Assembly (NCBI GenBank): GCA_947493695.1
Contig: CANLSF010000004.1
Span: forward strand, 496,001 to 560,000
Source: an uncultured Kiloniellaceae bacterium
GTDB lineage: Bacteria; Pseudomonadota; Alphaproteobacteria; Kiloniellales; Kiloniellaceae
Length of the DNA stretch: 64,000 bases
Reading direction: 5' to 3'
The position numbers were made by a program, and so were the translations under genes. Shown in pieces: positions 45,504-54,493 of this stretch (its first letter is position 1; every line of letters begins with the position of its first letter). The notes under the pieces are model-generated. The model was given only the letters and a program-made list of their open reading frames with translations. It was not told the DNA's origin and ran no database searches.

Positions 45504-46792
45504 GTCAGGATAAAAGTCAGAAGTTCGGGTTCGAGACCCGCATGATCCATGCTGGTGCTCAGCCGGAGCCGGTCACCGGTGCGCGCCAGACACCGATCCA
45601 TCAAAACACCTCCTATGTGTTCCACGATGCAGAGCATGCGGCCTCACTCTTCAATCTGCAGACCTTCGGCTTTATCTACTCGCGCCTTACCAATCCGACC
45701 GTGGCTGTCTTGGAAGAACGCATCGCCAGTTTGGAAGACGGACGCGGCAGCACCTGTTGTGCATCGGGTCATGCTGCCCAATTACTCGCTTTCTTCGCGC
45801 TGATGGAGCCGGGCGACAGCTTTATCGCCTCCAACCGGCTCTACGGCGGTTCGATCACCCAGTTCGGCAAGACTTTCAAAAAGTTCGACTGGCGAGTGAA
45901 GTTTGTCGACGTGGACGACCCGCAGAATGTCCGTGACGCCCTGACGCCCGACTGCAAGGCGATCTTCGTCGAGAGTCTCGCGAACCCGGGCGGCGTGATC
46001 AGCGACCTGGAAGCTCTCTCCAATATCGCAAAGGATGCTGGTATTCCGCTGATCGTCGACAACACCATGGCCACCCCCTATCTCTGCCGGCCCTTCGAGT
46101 GGGGCGCGGATCTGGTTGTCCACTCCACAACCAAGTTCCTTTCAGGTAACGGCACGTCACTGGGTGGATGTGTGGTCGACAGCGGAAATTTCGATTGGGC
46201 GCAGAACGATAAGTTTCCCGGCCTTGCCGCTCCTGAACCCGCATACCACGGCTTGAACTTTTACGAGACCTTCGGCGACATGGCCTTCACCACCCATGCT
46301 CATGCCATCGGCCTACGGGATCTGGGCTCAACCATGGCACCGATGAATGCTTTTCAGACCATTCTCGGCTGCGAAACCCTCGCCCTGCGCATGGAGCGTC
46401 ATTGCGAGAACGCAAAGAAGGTCGCCGAATTTCTGGAAGGGCATCCAGCGGTGGCCTGGGTCTCTTGCGCCGCCCTGCCCTCCAGCCCCTATCACGCACT
46501 GGCGCAGAAATACATGCCCAAGGGCGCGGGCTCGGTCTTCACCTTCGGCGTTAAGGGCGGTTACGATGCTGGGATCAAAGTGGTTGAGAGCTGCGAAATC
46601 TTCTCGCATCTGGCCAACATCGGCGATGCCCGTTCTTTGATCCTGCATCCAGCTTCGACCACCCACAGACAGCTGAGCGAAGAACAGCAAAACGCCGCCG
46701 GTGCCGGCCCGGACGTCATTCGTCTCTCAATTGGCTTGGAAACCCTAGACGACCTGATCGCCGATCTGGACCAGGCGATCTCCAACGCCTGA
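45500..46792 (+). CDS. metY: O-acetylhomoserine aminocarboxypropyltransferase (sulfhydrylase)
   Basis: 430 residues of the Cys/Met metabolism PLP family. The length and features ETRMIHAGAQPEPVTGARQTPI, SYVFHDAEHAASLF and an extended insertion after the PLP lysine (HSTTKFLSGNGTSLGG) mark the MetY group. It joins sulfide to O-acetylhomoserine to give homocysteine. No SAM riboswitch is possible directly upstream because the start overlaps the previous gene. The homoserine supply comes from hom at 30645. Confidence 0.94.
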   Translation: MSQDKSQKFGFETRMIHAGAQPEPVTGARQTPIHQNTSYVFHDAEHAASLFNLQTFGFIYSRLTNPTVAVLEERIASLEDGRGSTCCASGHAAQLLAFFALMEPGDSFIASNRLYGGSITQFGKTFKKFDWRVKFVDVDDPQNVRDALTPDCKAIFVESLANPGGVISDLEALSNIAKDAGIPLIVDNTMATPYLCRPFEWGADLVVHSTTKFLSGNGTSLGGCVVDSGNFDWAQNDKFPGLAAPEPAYHGLNFYETFGDMAFTTHAHAIGLRDLGSTMAPMNAFQTILGCETLALRMERHCENAKKVAEFLEGHPAVAWVSCAALPSSPYHALAQKYMPKGAGSVFTFGVKGGYDAGIKVVESCEIFSHLANIGDARSLILHPASTTHRQLSEEQQNAAGAGPDVIRLSIGLETLDDLIADLDQAISNA

Positions 46793-46807
46793 TCGCTTTT
46801 CCTGTCG

Positions 46808-48019
46808 CTACTCGGCGGGCGCCGACACCACGATCTCTTCGGAAACCGCACCACGGTCGCGCGGCAGCATCAAGGCGGCAAAGCACGCGACGAGCGCCGC
46901 GCCGCCCAGAATGTAGTAGAGCCAGACGAATTCTCCGGTACGCTCCTGCACAAAGGCGACCAGTTGCAGAGCGACCGGCGCAATGGTGAAGGCCAGAACG
47001 AACTTAATGCCGAATGCCAGGCTGCGGTGCTTTTGCGGTGCGTATCGGGCCAGCAGCATGTTCTCTGCCGGCAAGGCAGCCACGTTCACCAGAACCGCCA
47101 ACATAGCCACGAAGATCAGTGGCAGGCCAGACAGTGCCCCGACGGCGATCAAAAGCGGCACCTGAAGAAGAAACGCCCCCACATAGATCGGCTTCAGGGG
47201 ATAGCGATCGGCGAGGTGACCACCGTAAACCTGCATGACCGAACTGATGGCGTAGACCGCGGCAATTGCGGAACCGATGCCTAGAACACCTTCGCCAGCA
47301 AGATCGCGCAAACGCAAATCGAAGACCTTGGGCAATGAAACCTGCGTCGATTGATAAAGCAGCCCGGTCAAAAGCATGGTCATCAGCAGAATGACGAAAA
47401 CCCGGATCATAGCGCCACGCTCGACCGGCTGGCTCTTAACCCGGTCCTCACCGTCATCGGCGACCAGACCGCGATGCACGCAGTACCAGAGAACCAGCCC
47501 GGTCGCGACACAGGCGACACCCGGCACGAAGAAGGCCGCGCGCCAGGAATGAACATCGATCAGAAGGCCCGCGATCAGACCGGCACCGGCAACGCCCAGA
47601 CCACCGAAAATTCCGTTGATACCAAGCGCCTTTCCGCGCGATTCTGCATTGCGCACCAGCCAGGCGATCCCTACGGGATGATAAATCGCCGCGAAGAGGC
47701 CGATAGCACCGAGCCCTACCGCCAACGCCATCGGCGCGGCCATGAAGCTGCAGGCTATCGCCGCACCGCCGAGGCCGATGTGATAGATCACCATCATGCC
47801 GGGCGCCGACCAGCGATCGGCCAGCCAGCCGGCTGGAATTGCGCAGACCCCGACCAGGATCGAGCCCACGGTCCAAAGCCCGATCAGATCGTGATAGGGG
47901 ATCGACCAGTCAATCTCAATCGCCAGAACGACGACGAAATAGAGCGCCATGAAAAGATGGACGAAGGCATGCCCGATGCAGGAGAAAATCAGCGATAACT
48001 GGGCAGAAGCCTTGTTCAC
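46808..48019 (-). CDS. Major facilitator superfamily transporter
   Basis: 403 residues with about 12 membrane segments and a central cytoplasmic loop near 195-210. Typical MFS loop residues are GWLADRW after TM2 and GGHLADRYPLKP in the second half. The substrate is unknown. The GTG at 48019 was chosen because AAGGA is nine bases upstream; a GTG two codons earlier is too close to that site. It converges with metY, 15 bases apart. Confidence 0.88.
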   Translation of the reverse strand: MNKASAQLSLIFSCIGHAFVHLFMALYFVVVLAIEIDWSIPYHDLIGLWTVGSILVGVCAIPAGWLADRWSAPGMMVIYHIGLGGAAIACSFMAAPMALAVGLGAIGLFAAIYHPVGIAWLVRNAESRGKALGINGIFGGLGVAGAGLIAGLLIDVHSWRAAFFVPGVACVATGLVLWYCVHRGLVADDGEDRVKSQPVERGAMIRVFVILLMTMLLTGLLYQSTQVSLPKVFDLRLRDLAGEGVLGIGSAIAAVYAISSVMQVYGGHLADRYPLKPIYVGAFLLQVPLLIAVGALSGLPLIFVAMLAVLVNVAALPAENMLLARYAPQKHRSLAFGIKFVLAFTIAPVALQLVAFVQERTGEFVWLYYILGGAALVACFAALMLPRDRGAVSEEIVVSAPAE

Positions 48020-48240
48020 AATCACTCGTCCTTAGAGACTTTTGCGCTTCTGACCCATGTGACTCAGAGCAGCTCGGCCTTCCGCTATACACGCCGGTCC
48101 TAAGCCTCACAAGCGGTCGAACTGCATGGCTGCCTTGCGGTCATCCACCCAGGGGCCTGCCTCTGTTATGCCCAATTCCTGCCTGAATGTCCCCTTCCAT
48201 GGCCTAATTCAGGTCCAAGTCTACCCCCAGTATAGCCAGC

Positions 48241-48468
48241 ATGGACGCCCCCGAACGACCAAAAGCCATGCGAGGAAAGACAGTGCAACAGAGCTTCGAA
48301 ACCATCCAAAAGGTCCCGCAAAATACCGGCTCCGGACTGCCGCTTGGCAACCTAATCGAGCCTATAGCGACCACGCTCGACGATATCGATCTGGATCGCG
48401 TGGTCTGGGATCAGGAATACCGTGCACAGGTTCGGCACCTGCTCACTGCCGGCGCTTTCGAGCGTTAG
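48241..48468 (+). CDS. Small hypothetical protein
   Basis: 75 residues, not recognised; polar, acidic toward the end (LDDIDLDRVVWDQEYRAQVRHLL), no membrane segment or signal. A later ATG at 48268 would give 66 residues, and neither start has a clear ribosome site. The composition of the last 45 residues is protein-like, so it may be a real small gene between two convergent neighbours. Overlapping frames in other phases are weaker. Confidence 0.42.
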   Translation: MDAPERPKAMRGKTVQQSFETIQKVPQNTGSGLPLGNLIEPIATTLDDIDLDRVVWDQEYRAQVRHLLTAGAFER

Positions 48469-48485
48469 ACTCTGTCTAGAAAACT

Positions 48486-49373
48486 TTAGAGAACACTGGA
48501 GCTTTCTGCAGCTTCGCCCATGATCCAGTCACGGAAATCCCGCAGGGCTGCATTCTCAAGCGCGCCTTTCGGATAAGCCAGGAAGTAGCCGTAATCCTCC
48601 AGCTCAACATCTGAGATCCTAACGAGCCGACCTTCTGTCAATTCGCCTGCGATCAAAGAATCGTTCAAGGCAATCCCCTGCCCGTCAATCACCGCCTGAA
48701 CCCGAACATTCGGATCAGGAACCACGAGGCCGCCACGCGCGGACTGATAGCTCAAGCCGGCCATCTTATGCCAATCACGCCAGGCTACGCTGTCTTCCCG
48801 GTCCTGCAGTAACGTCATCGTCGGCAACAGAGTCTCAAGCGATTGTACGCCAATCTGCTGTGCGAGGGCGTCGCCAGCCACCGGCATCGCCGGACAGAGA
48901 AAGAGCTTCTCGATTTCCATATCCGTCCAGTCGCCCTTTCCCCAGCGGATCATCATATCGATGCTCTCCGTGCGCAGATCGATCTGATCGATCACCGGCT
49001 GCAGACGTAAACTGATACCTGGATGGCTTGCCATGAAGGTCATCAGACGCGGTGAGAGCCAGCGAGACGCGAAATAAGTCGAGAGACCGATCGTGATCCG
49101 GCCCGGCCCCTCGTCCCTGAGCGCCGCGATCTCCTGCTCCAGATCTCGGAACGCGATCTGCGACGAATGCCAGAGCCTCTTACCTCTCTCGGTCAAGACG
49201 ATGCTGCGGTGCTTGCGTTCAAAAAGCTTGAAGCCGAGTTCGTCTTCGAGACGTCTGATCTGATAACTCACCGCTCCCTTGGTCAAATTCAACTCAGCCC
49301 CGGCCCCTGTAAAGCTCAAATGCCTGGCAACAACGTCGAAAAGACGCAGATTATCAAACGAACGAAAGCGCAT
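48486..49373 (-). CDS. LysR family regulator (GcvA-like)
   Basis: 295 residues. The N-terminal winged helix (about 5-64) reads FDNLRLFDVVARHLSFTGAGAELNLTKGAVSYQIRRLEDELG in parts, and a LysR substrate-binding domain follows (about 90-290). The start has AAAGG directly before it. It is divergent from the MttB-family gene with about 160 bases between starts and probably controls the mttB-gcvT-like pair, sensing a methylated amine or its product (inference). The GcvA resemblance fits a glycine or one-carbon link. Confidence 0.9.
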   Translation of the reverse strand: MRFRSFDNLRLFDVVARHLSFTGAGAELNLTKGAVSYQIRRLEDELGFKLFERKHRSIVLTERGKRLWHSSQIAFRDLEQEIAALRDEGPGRITIGLSTYFASRWLSPRLMTFMASHPGISLRLQPVIDQIDLRTESIDMMIRWGKGDWTDMEIEKLFLCPAMPVAGDALAQQIGVQSLETLLPTMTLLQDREDSVAWRDWHKMAGLSYQSARGGLVVPDPNVRVQAVIDGQGIALNDSLIAGELTEGRLVRISDVELEDYGYFLAYPKGALENAALRDFRDWIMGEAAESSSVL

Positions 49374-49404
49374 CCTTTGGGTTTAATTTTTTTGAACCGA
49401 TAGT

Positions 49405-49422
49405 GCAAATCATTTGGTTTGC
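49405..49422. promoter_or_regulatory. Possible LysR-binding inverted repeat
   Basis: GCAAA (49405-49409) and TTTGC (49418-49422) in the LysR-MttB intergenic region; arms extend with one mismatch to GTGCAAA/TTTGCGC. The form suits a LysR recognition site, but no conserved consensus was matched. Confidence 0.35.
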
Positions 49423-49536
49423 GCAGAATCAGAATTCGTCGTTCCCTACAGAAACAAACGTCCTTAGCAGATCCTTCTCATGATTGCCGACTCTTGGTCC
49501 CGGTTTGAGAAAATTTTTTTAATCCTGGAATTCACC

Positions 49537-51108
49537 ATGCCGGTCGCAAAAACCAAGTCCGAACGCGCCCCTACTCAAGGTCGGAGAGGCCGAAGCGGCG
49601 GCAGATCTGGGCGAATGGCACGTCGCAGCGACGGCCCACCCGCAGACGCTCCCGCATTCATAACCCGGAAAACCCCTTGTTACGATCTTCTGGATGAAGA
49701 GTCCCTGGTGGCGCTGGAAATCCAGGCGGATTGGATCCTAAAGGAAATTGGCATCGAGCTGCGCGGTGATGACGAAGCTTTGGCGCTCTTCAAGAACGCG
49801 GGCGCCTCGATTGACGGTGAGCGGGTCCGCTTCGACCCAGGCCTCGCCCGCACGCTCTGTAGCTCAGCGCCGAACCAATTCACAATGCACGCGCGCGATC
49901 CGGCGCACAACATCACCATCGGCGGCGATCATGTCGTCTTCACCCCCGCCTACGGGCCGCCCTTCGTATCAGACCTCGATAACGGACGGCGTTACGCAAC
50001 CCTCAAAGACTTCCAGAACTTCGTGAAGCTGGCCTATGCCTCACCCTGGCTGCATCACTCCGGTGGAACCGTCTGCGAACCGGTCGACATTCCCGTCAAC
50101 AAGCGTCACCTGGACATGGTCTATGCGCACCTGCGCTACTCGACCAAACCCTTCATGGGGTCGGTGACCGCGCCGGAACGCGCGGAAGACTCCATCGAGA
50201 TGGCGCGCATCGTCTTCGGTGCGGAGACCCTGGAGCAGCACTGCGTGATCCAGGGCAACATCAACGTCAATTCTCCTCTGGTCTTCGACGACGTGATGAC
50301 CGGCGCCCTAAAGGCCTACGCACGCGCCAATCAGGGGATCGTTCTCTCGCCCTTTATCCTCGGCGGCGCCATGGGACCGGTGACCCAACCCGCCCTGATC
50401 GCACAGGCGCACGCGGAAGCGATGGTGGGGATCGCCTTAAGCCAACTGGTCCGGAGGGGCGCCCCTGTGGTCTATGGCAACTTCCTGACCACGGTCGACC
50501 TCAAAACCGGTGCGCCAACCTTCGGTACGCCAGAGGCAAACCTCTCGGCACTCGCAATCGGGCAACTCTGCCGTCGGCTCGGATTGCCACTGCGTTGCGG
50601 AGGACACCTCACCGCGTCCAAATCCGCTGACGGACAGGCATCGCAGGAATCAGCGGACAGCATGACCGCCGGTCTGATGGCCGGGGCGAACTTTCTACTC
50701 CATGCCGCAGGCTGGCTCGAAGGCGGGCTGACCATGGGATACGAGAAGTTCGTCATGGACCTGGACCGCTGCGGCATGATGCAGCGGACGCTCGCCGGGC
50801 TGACAATCGACGAGAATCAATTGGGCAGCGAAGCGTTCCGGCAGGCCGGGCCGGGTCAAAACTTCTTTGGTGTTCCCCACACGCTCCAGAACTTCGAAAC
50901 CGCCAATTATCTGTCCGATCTGGCCGACACTTCCTCCTTTGAACAGTGGGATGAAAACGGCCGCCTGACTATTGAGCAACGTGCCAACAAGCGCTGGAAA
51001 GCAATGCTGGCGGATTACGAGGCACCGCCGATAGATCCGGCCATCGAAGAGGAACTGCTGGACTTCATGGCCCGCAAGAAACTGTCGATGGACGACCAAT
51101 GGTACTGA
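49537..51108 (+). CDS. Trimethylamine methyltransferase (MttB) superfamily protein, non-pyrrolysine
   Basis: About 523 residues, TIM-barrel type. A basic disordered N-terminus (about 1-45) precedes the MttB fold, with SPWLHHSGGTVCEPVDIP, QGNINVNSPLVFDDVM, PFILGGAMGPVTQPA and SADGQASQESADSM. There is no in-frame amber codon, so it is not the pyrrolysine enzyme; relatives demethylate quaternary amines such as glycine betaine onto a corrinoid protein. No corrinoid protein gene is present; a GcvT-like protein follows 52 bases later. The ATG at 49537 was chosen over one at 49480. Confidence 0.9.
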   Translation: MPVAKTKSERAPTQGRRGRSGGRSGRMARRSDGPPADAPAFITRKTPCYDLLDEESLVALEIQADWILKEIGIELRGDDEALALFKNAGASIDGERVRFDPGLARTLCSSAPNQFTMHARDPAHNITIGGDHVVFTPAYGPPFVSDLDNGRRYATLKDFQNFVKLAYASPWLHHSGGTVCEPVDIPVNKRHLDMVYAHLRYSTKPFMGSVTAPERAEDSIEMARIVFGAETLEQHCVIQGNINVNSPLVFDDVMTGALKAYARANQGIVLSPFILGGAMGPVTQPALIAQAHAEAMVGIALSQLVRRGAPVVYGNFLTTVDLKTGAPTFGTPEANLSALAIGQLCRRLGLPLRCGGHLTASKSADGQASQESADSMTAGLMAGANFLLHAAGWLEGGLTMGYEKFVMDLDRCGMMQRTLAGLTIDENQLGSEAFRQAGPGQNFFGVPHTLQNFETANYLSDLADTSSFEQWDENGRLTIEQRANKRWKAMLADYEAPPIDPAIEEELLDFMARKKLSMDDQWY

Positions 51109-51160
51109 TCGGATCAACTCGCATTGTGACCCAAGACACGAAACAAAACGGAGAAGACTC

Positions 51161-52264
51161 ATGAGCGATCTAGCCCGCAGTTCAGCCCTGGCCTCCCGGC
51201 ACAGGGGACTCGGCTCGGACCTGGAAGATTGGAACGGCATGGGGACAGCCTGGAGTTATCACAGCGATCCGAACGACGAACACGACGCGGTCCGGGAGGC
51301 CGCAGGTCTCTTCGACATGTCGCCACTTAAAAAGGTTTACCTGCGTGGTCCCGATGCCGACCTGGTGGCAGATCATGTCATCACCCGGGACATGACCAGA
51401 GTGCCACCCGGAAAATCGGCTTACGGCGCAATCCTGACTGAAACCGGCAAGGTCTGTGACGACGCTATCATTGCAAACAACGGTGGGGGCGAATGGCTGC
51501 TCTGCCATGGGTCCGGCGAGAGCATGGCCCGTTTGCTGGAATCGGCCATTGGCAAGAACGTCAATATCGAACTCGACGACGATCTGCACAATATCTCACT
51601 CCAGGGCCCAAAAGCCCTCAGCCTGCTCGCCCCTCATTTATCTGCGGATTTAAGTGATCTGAAGTACTTTCACCATCAGGAGACCGAACTCTTTGGCCAC
51701 AAATGCCGTATCTCGCGCACTGGCTATTCCGGTGAACGCGGGTACGAGATCTTCGCGGATCGCTCGGTAATATGCGACCTCTGGGACAATATCCTGGGGC
51801 ACGGAAAACCGTTCGGCGTCCTCCCCTGTTCCTTCGCCGCCCTGGACAAGGTCCGTGTCGAAGCGGCGCTGCTGTTTTTTGGGTATGACATGACCGAGGA
51901 TCACAGCCCTTGGGAAGTCGGATTGGGTTTTACCATCAGCCGCAAGAAAGCTGACTTCAGAGGCAAAGAAGCGGTCTTCGCCCTGCAGGGTCAGGAACGC
52001 TTTCGTCTCGCCGGGATCGTAGCAGATCACAGCGACGCACTAGCTGGCGATGAGAGGCTGTTACGCGAGGGCCAGGAGGTTGGCGTGGTCAACAGTCCTG
52101 CCTGGTCGCACCGCATGAATCAATCCCTCGCCCTGGTGCACTTGCACCCCGACGCCACCGCGCCCGGAACCCGTCTGTTTCTCACAGGTGAAGACTTCGC
52201 CTGCGCGGCCACCGTCGAACCCATTCCCTTTTTTGATCGCGACAAGTCCAGGACACATGCGTAA
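51161..52264 (+). CDS. Aminomethyltransferase (GcvT-like) folate-dependent protein
   Basis: 367 residues. GcvT/YgfZ folate-binding fold: EAAGLFDMSPLKKVYLRGPDA, GKSAYGAILTETGKVCDDAII, then RISRTGYSGERGYEI and the C-terminal barrel domain with DFRGKEA. These enzymes move methyl or methylene groups to tetrahydrofolate. It is not next to gcvH or gcvP, so it is not the glycine-cleavage T protein; with the MttB-type gene upstream it probably serves demethylation of an amine. GGAGAAG precedes the ATG. Confidence 0.9.
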   Translation: MSDLARSSALASRHRGLGSDLEDWNGMGTAWSYHSDPNDEHDAVREAAGLFDMSPLKKVYLRGPDADLVADHVITRDMTRVPPGKSAYGAILTETGKVCDDAIIANNGGGEWLLCHGSGESMARLLESAIGKNVNIELDDDLHNISLQGPKALSLLAPHLSADLSDLKYFHHQETELFGHKCRISRTGYSGERGYEIFADRSVICDLWDNILGHGKPFGVLPCSFAALDKVRVEAALLFFGYDMTEDHSPWEVGLGFTISRKKADFRGKEAVFALQGQERFRLAGIVADHSDALAGDERLLREGQEVGVVNSPAWSHRMNQSLALVHLHPDATAPGTRLFLTGEDFACAATVEPIPFFDRDKSRTHA

Positions 52265-52310
52265 AACCTGAACCTGAAGACGAACTTCAGATGAAAAGCT
52301 GACCACCGAG

Positions 52311-52796
52311 ATGACCGTTCGAGCTTATGAGAAGGAAGACGCGGCGACGCTCGGCGAGATTTTTGTGAAAGCCGTGGAGCAGATCGGTAGCCATGATTAT
52401 TCTCCGGCACAGGTGAAAGCCTGGGTTGCGCGCTGTCCGGCACCGGCCCGACTGGAGGAACTTCTCAAGGACGGCCGCATTCGGTTGGTGGCTGTCGACG
52501 AATCAAACCGCCCTCTTGCCTTTTGCGATCTTGAGCCGGATGGCCACGTTGATTTTTTCTACTGTGCGCCAGAGGCCGCGGGAACGGGCGTGACCGACAA
52601 TCTCTACGATGTCGTTGAGCAGACTGCACGGCTTCGCAGCATAACCAGGCTTTTCAGCGAGGCCAGCGAGCCTGCACGGCGATTCTTTCTGAAGCGGGGA
52701 TTCGTCGTTATCGCAAGGCGTGACTTCGAAATCTCCGGCGTCTCAATCCATAACTATTCTGTCGAGAAAGTGCTGACAGAGGAAAGCCCCGGCTGA
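52311..52796 (+). CDS. GNAT family N-acetyltransferase
   Basis: 161 residues. GNAT fold: TVRAYEKEDAATLGEIF at the start, YSPAQVKAWVARCP, the strand HVDFFYCAPEAAGTGV that carries the acetyl-CoA loop, and EASEPARRFFLKRGF. It resembles the YafP group. The acceptor is unknown. It follows the GcvT-like gene by 46 bases and may be cotranscribed without sharing a function. Confidence 0.87.
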   Translation: MTVRAYEKEDAATLGEIFVKAVEQIGSHDYSPAQVKAWVARCPAPARLEELLKDGRIRLVAVDESNRPLAFCDLEPDGHVDFFYCAPEAAGTGVTDNLYDVVEQTARLRSITRLFSEASEPARRFFLKRGFVVIARRDFEISGVSIHNYSVEKVLTEESPG

Positions 52797-52828
52797 AGTT
52801 CTCATGCCATCGGACGGTCGCCAAAGCC

Positions 52829-53242
52829 CTACTGTCCGGGAGGCGGTCCTTCCGGGGTGCCCACGCAAATCACATAGCCATCCGGATCATGGAAATACAG
52901 CTCCATCATCCCGTACCACTGCAGTGTTGGGCCTTTGATGACGCTGTCTTGGGGAACACGATCAAAAACATCCTTAGGGTGGATGTCACGAAAGTAGATG
53001 GTGCCTGAAGCAGAGGGTTTATGATCCGCTGCATAGACCGAAAGTTCATCCGCCAGTGACTCTGCGGTCTGGAGCATCAGCTGACCACCGTTCCATTCCA
53101 GTATTGCAAAGGCAGGCAAACCATCCTCGCCAGACAGGATCTCGCGATCCTGCGAAACGGCCATGATCAGCGTCATATCGAGTGTGTCGCGATAGAAGGC
53201 GATTGAACGACGGATGTCGGTTACTAGAAGGTTTGGAATGAT
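52829..53242 (-). CDS. VOC/glyoxalase-fold protein
   Basis: 137 residues from MIIPNLLVTDIRRSIAFYRDTLDM, a classic VOC start, with repeated beta-alpha-beta modules: FAILEWNGGQLMLQTAE, GTIYFRDI and MMELYFHDPDGYVICV. Members are dioxygenases, isomerases or antibiotic-binding proteins; the usual metal Glu is seen in MELYF. Function not assignable. A longer frame to 53287 is rejected because GAGAG sits before this ATG. Confidence 0.85.
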   Translation of the reverse strand: MIPNLLVTDIRRSIAFYRDTLDMTLIMAVSQDREILSGEDGLPAFAILEWNGGQLMLQTAESLADELSVYAADHKPSASGTIYFRDIHPKDVFDRVPQDSVIKGPTLQWYGMMELYFHDPDGYVICVGTPEGPPPGQ

Positions 53243-53375
53243 CATAGCGGCCACTCTCGCCAATTTTGCCTGGTCGGAGACTACCATGCTGGACCGTTGC
53301 CGACCACGTGCTCAAGAGACAGCCAGCAATCAAAATCATACCGTTGGCTATAACAGGATATCTCGATGTGAAGCT

Positions 53376-53624
53376 TCAATAGGGCTTAGGCTTGCGCACG
53401 GGTTCTTTTTTCTTTGAAGCCGGTTTCTTCGCTTTTACCGGAGGGACTGCTGCAGCGGCGGCTTCTTTATCGGCTGCTTCCTTAGCCAGACGCAGAGCCC
53501 GCAGTTTCGCAACATGATCCGCCTCGGCTTTCCGGGCCTTCTCTTTTTCTTTGCCGGCCTGCGCTGCTTTTTTCTGTGTCGCGGCGAAATGCTCTTCAGC
53601 TTGAGATCGAAGTGATTTTTGCAT
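53376..53624 (-). CDS. Small charged Ala/Lys-rich protein (DUF6481-like)
   Basis: 83 residues: a single charged helix (AEEHFAATQKKAAQAGKEK, then ALRLAKEAADKEAAAA) ending in a Pro/Lys-rich tail. AGAGG nine bases upstream supports the ATG at 53624; GTG at 53681 would add 19 residues. Composition and position next to a cold-shock gene recall the DUF6481 family, but the match was not proven. It probably binds nucleic acid or ribosomes through its basic tail (inference). Confidence 0.5.
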   Translation of the reverse strand: MQKSLRSQAEEHFAATQKKAAQAGKEKEKARKAEADHVAKLRALRLAKEAADKEAAAAAVPPVKAKKPASKKKEPVRKPKPY

Positions 53625-53870
53625 TTCAGCAATCCTCTGCTCTGTTCGAGACGTACGAGCGGAAGGATCGTCCCGCAGCACAGGGCGGAACCGCTCGCGG
53701 ACGAGTGCAAAAACCGTTTGCGGCCTATTCGCCGCTCGTTAGATCTAGTTCTGAATGCTGATCACCTGTCAGTGACCAATTGAAAAGCTGAAAAGGACCG
53801 CGACAAAGATGGTCTTAAATCTGTTAGCACCAGGACCAGGCTGAAATCAGCCTCCTGATCCATCGGCGAG

Positions 53871-53900
53871 GGTCGCCCCGGCCCGAAGGCTGGGGCGACC
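53871..53900 (-). terminator. Strong hairpin after the cold-shock gene
   Basis: A 13-bp stem with one G-T pair closing a four-base loop, ten bases after the csp stop. No T run follows, so it may protect the mRNA end as much as terminate. Confidence 0.6.
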
Positions 53901-53910
53901 GCCGGCAATA

Positions 53911-54120
53911 TTAGTCGATTACAGAGAGGTTCTCTGCAGAAGACTTGCCGTTCTGCCCAGCCTGGACCTCATAAGAGACCTTCTGGCCTTCGTTCAGCGA
54001 GCTGAGACCAGCACGCTCAACAGCAGAAATATGAACAAATGCGTCCTTCGAGCCATCATCGGGCTCGATGAAGCCATAACCCTTAGTTGGGTTGAACCAT
54101 TTTACGGTACCTTGAGCCAT
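53911..54120 (-). CDS. Cold-shock protein (CspA family)
   Basis: 69 residues, single cold-shock domain with RNP1 KGYGFIEP and RNP2 DAFVHIS. It binds single-stranded RNA or DNA and melts mRNA structure. AGAGGAAG precedes the ATG. The leader is long, and a hairpin (54150-54176) lies just upstream of the ribosome site, as in temperature-controlled csp mRNAs. Paralogues are normally numerous in a genome, so cold-induction is inferred, not shown. Confidence 0.95.
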   Translation of the reverse strand: MAQGTVKWFNPTKGYGFIEPDDGSKDAFVHISAVERAGLSSLNEGQKVSYEVQAGQNGKSSAENLSVID

Positions 54121-54493
54121 CGTCGTCTTCCTCTAACAGAAACATGAATCACGCACACCGCATTCGGCATCGCGTGTTCGGATTAACGCTCACATTGTTA
54201 GGGGATAAAGAGGCTAATCGGCGAACCGGTTATTCAAATAACACAAAACAGATGCAATACGCTTAGTACACAATCATTGGGAATCGGTGGAAAGTCAATC
54301 TTCCACTTCACTATAATTTCACTAAAAACGGGCGTTTTCCCGGACATCTGGACGTAATCGCGAGCCCTGCGCCGATCCAGGAACGTCAGACAGCGTTACC
54401 CGACGGCGACAGAAATCCTGTCGCCGTTCATGAAGCGGTGCGATTTAGGCAATAAACTCGCTCAACGGAGCAGCCGTTCCGACACGATTTTGC
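54121..54493. other. Cold-shock leader and intergenic region (373 bases)
   Basis: Includes a possible minus-strand promoter (TTGCAT, 17 bases, AATAAC) around 54222-54250 and the leader hairpin at 54150-54176. No other gene is supported. Confidence 0.5.
54150..54176 (-). promoter_or_regulatory. Leader hairpin before the cold-shock start
   Basis: CACGCG-A-TGCCG pairs with CGGTG-TGCGTG around AATG, with one bulged A and some G-T pairs. It lies about 30 bases upstream of the start and could act as a temperature-sensitive fold. Confidence 0.45.
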
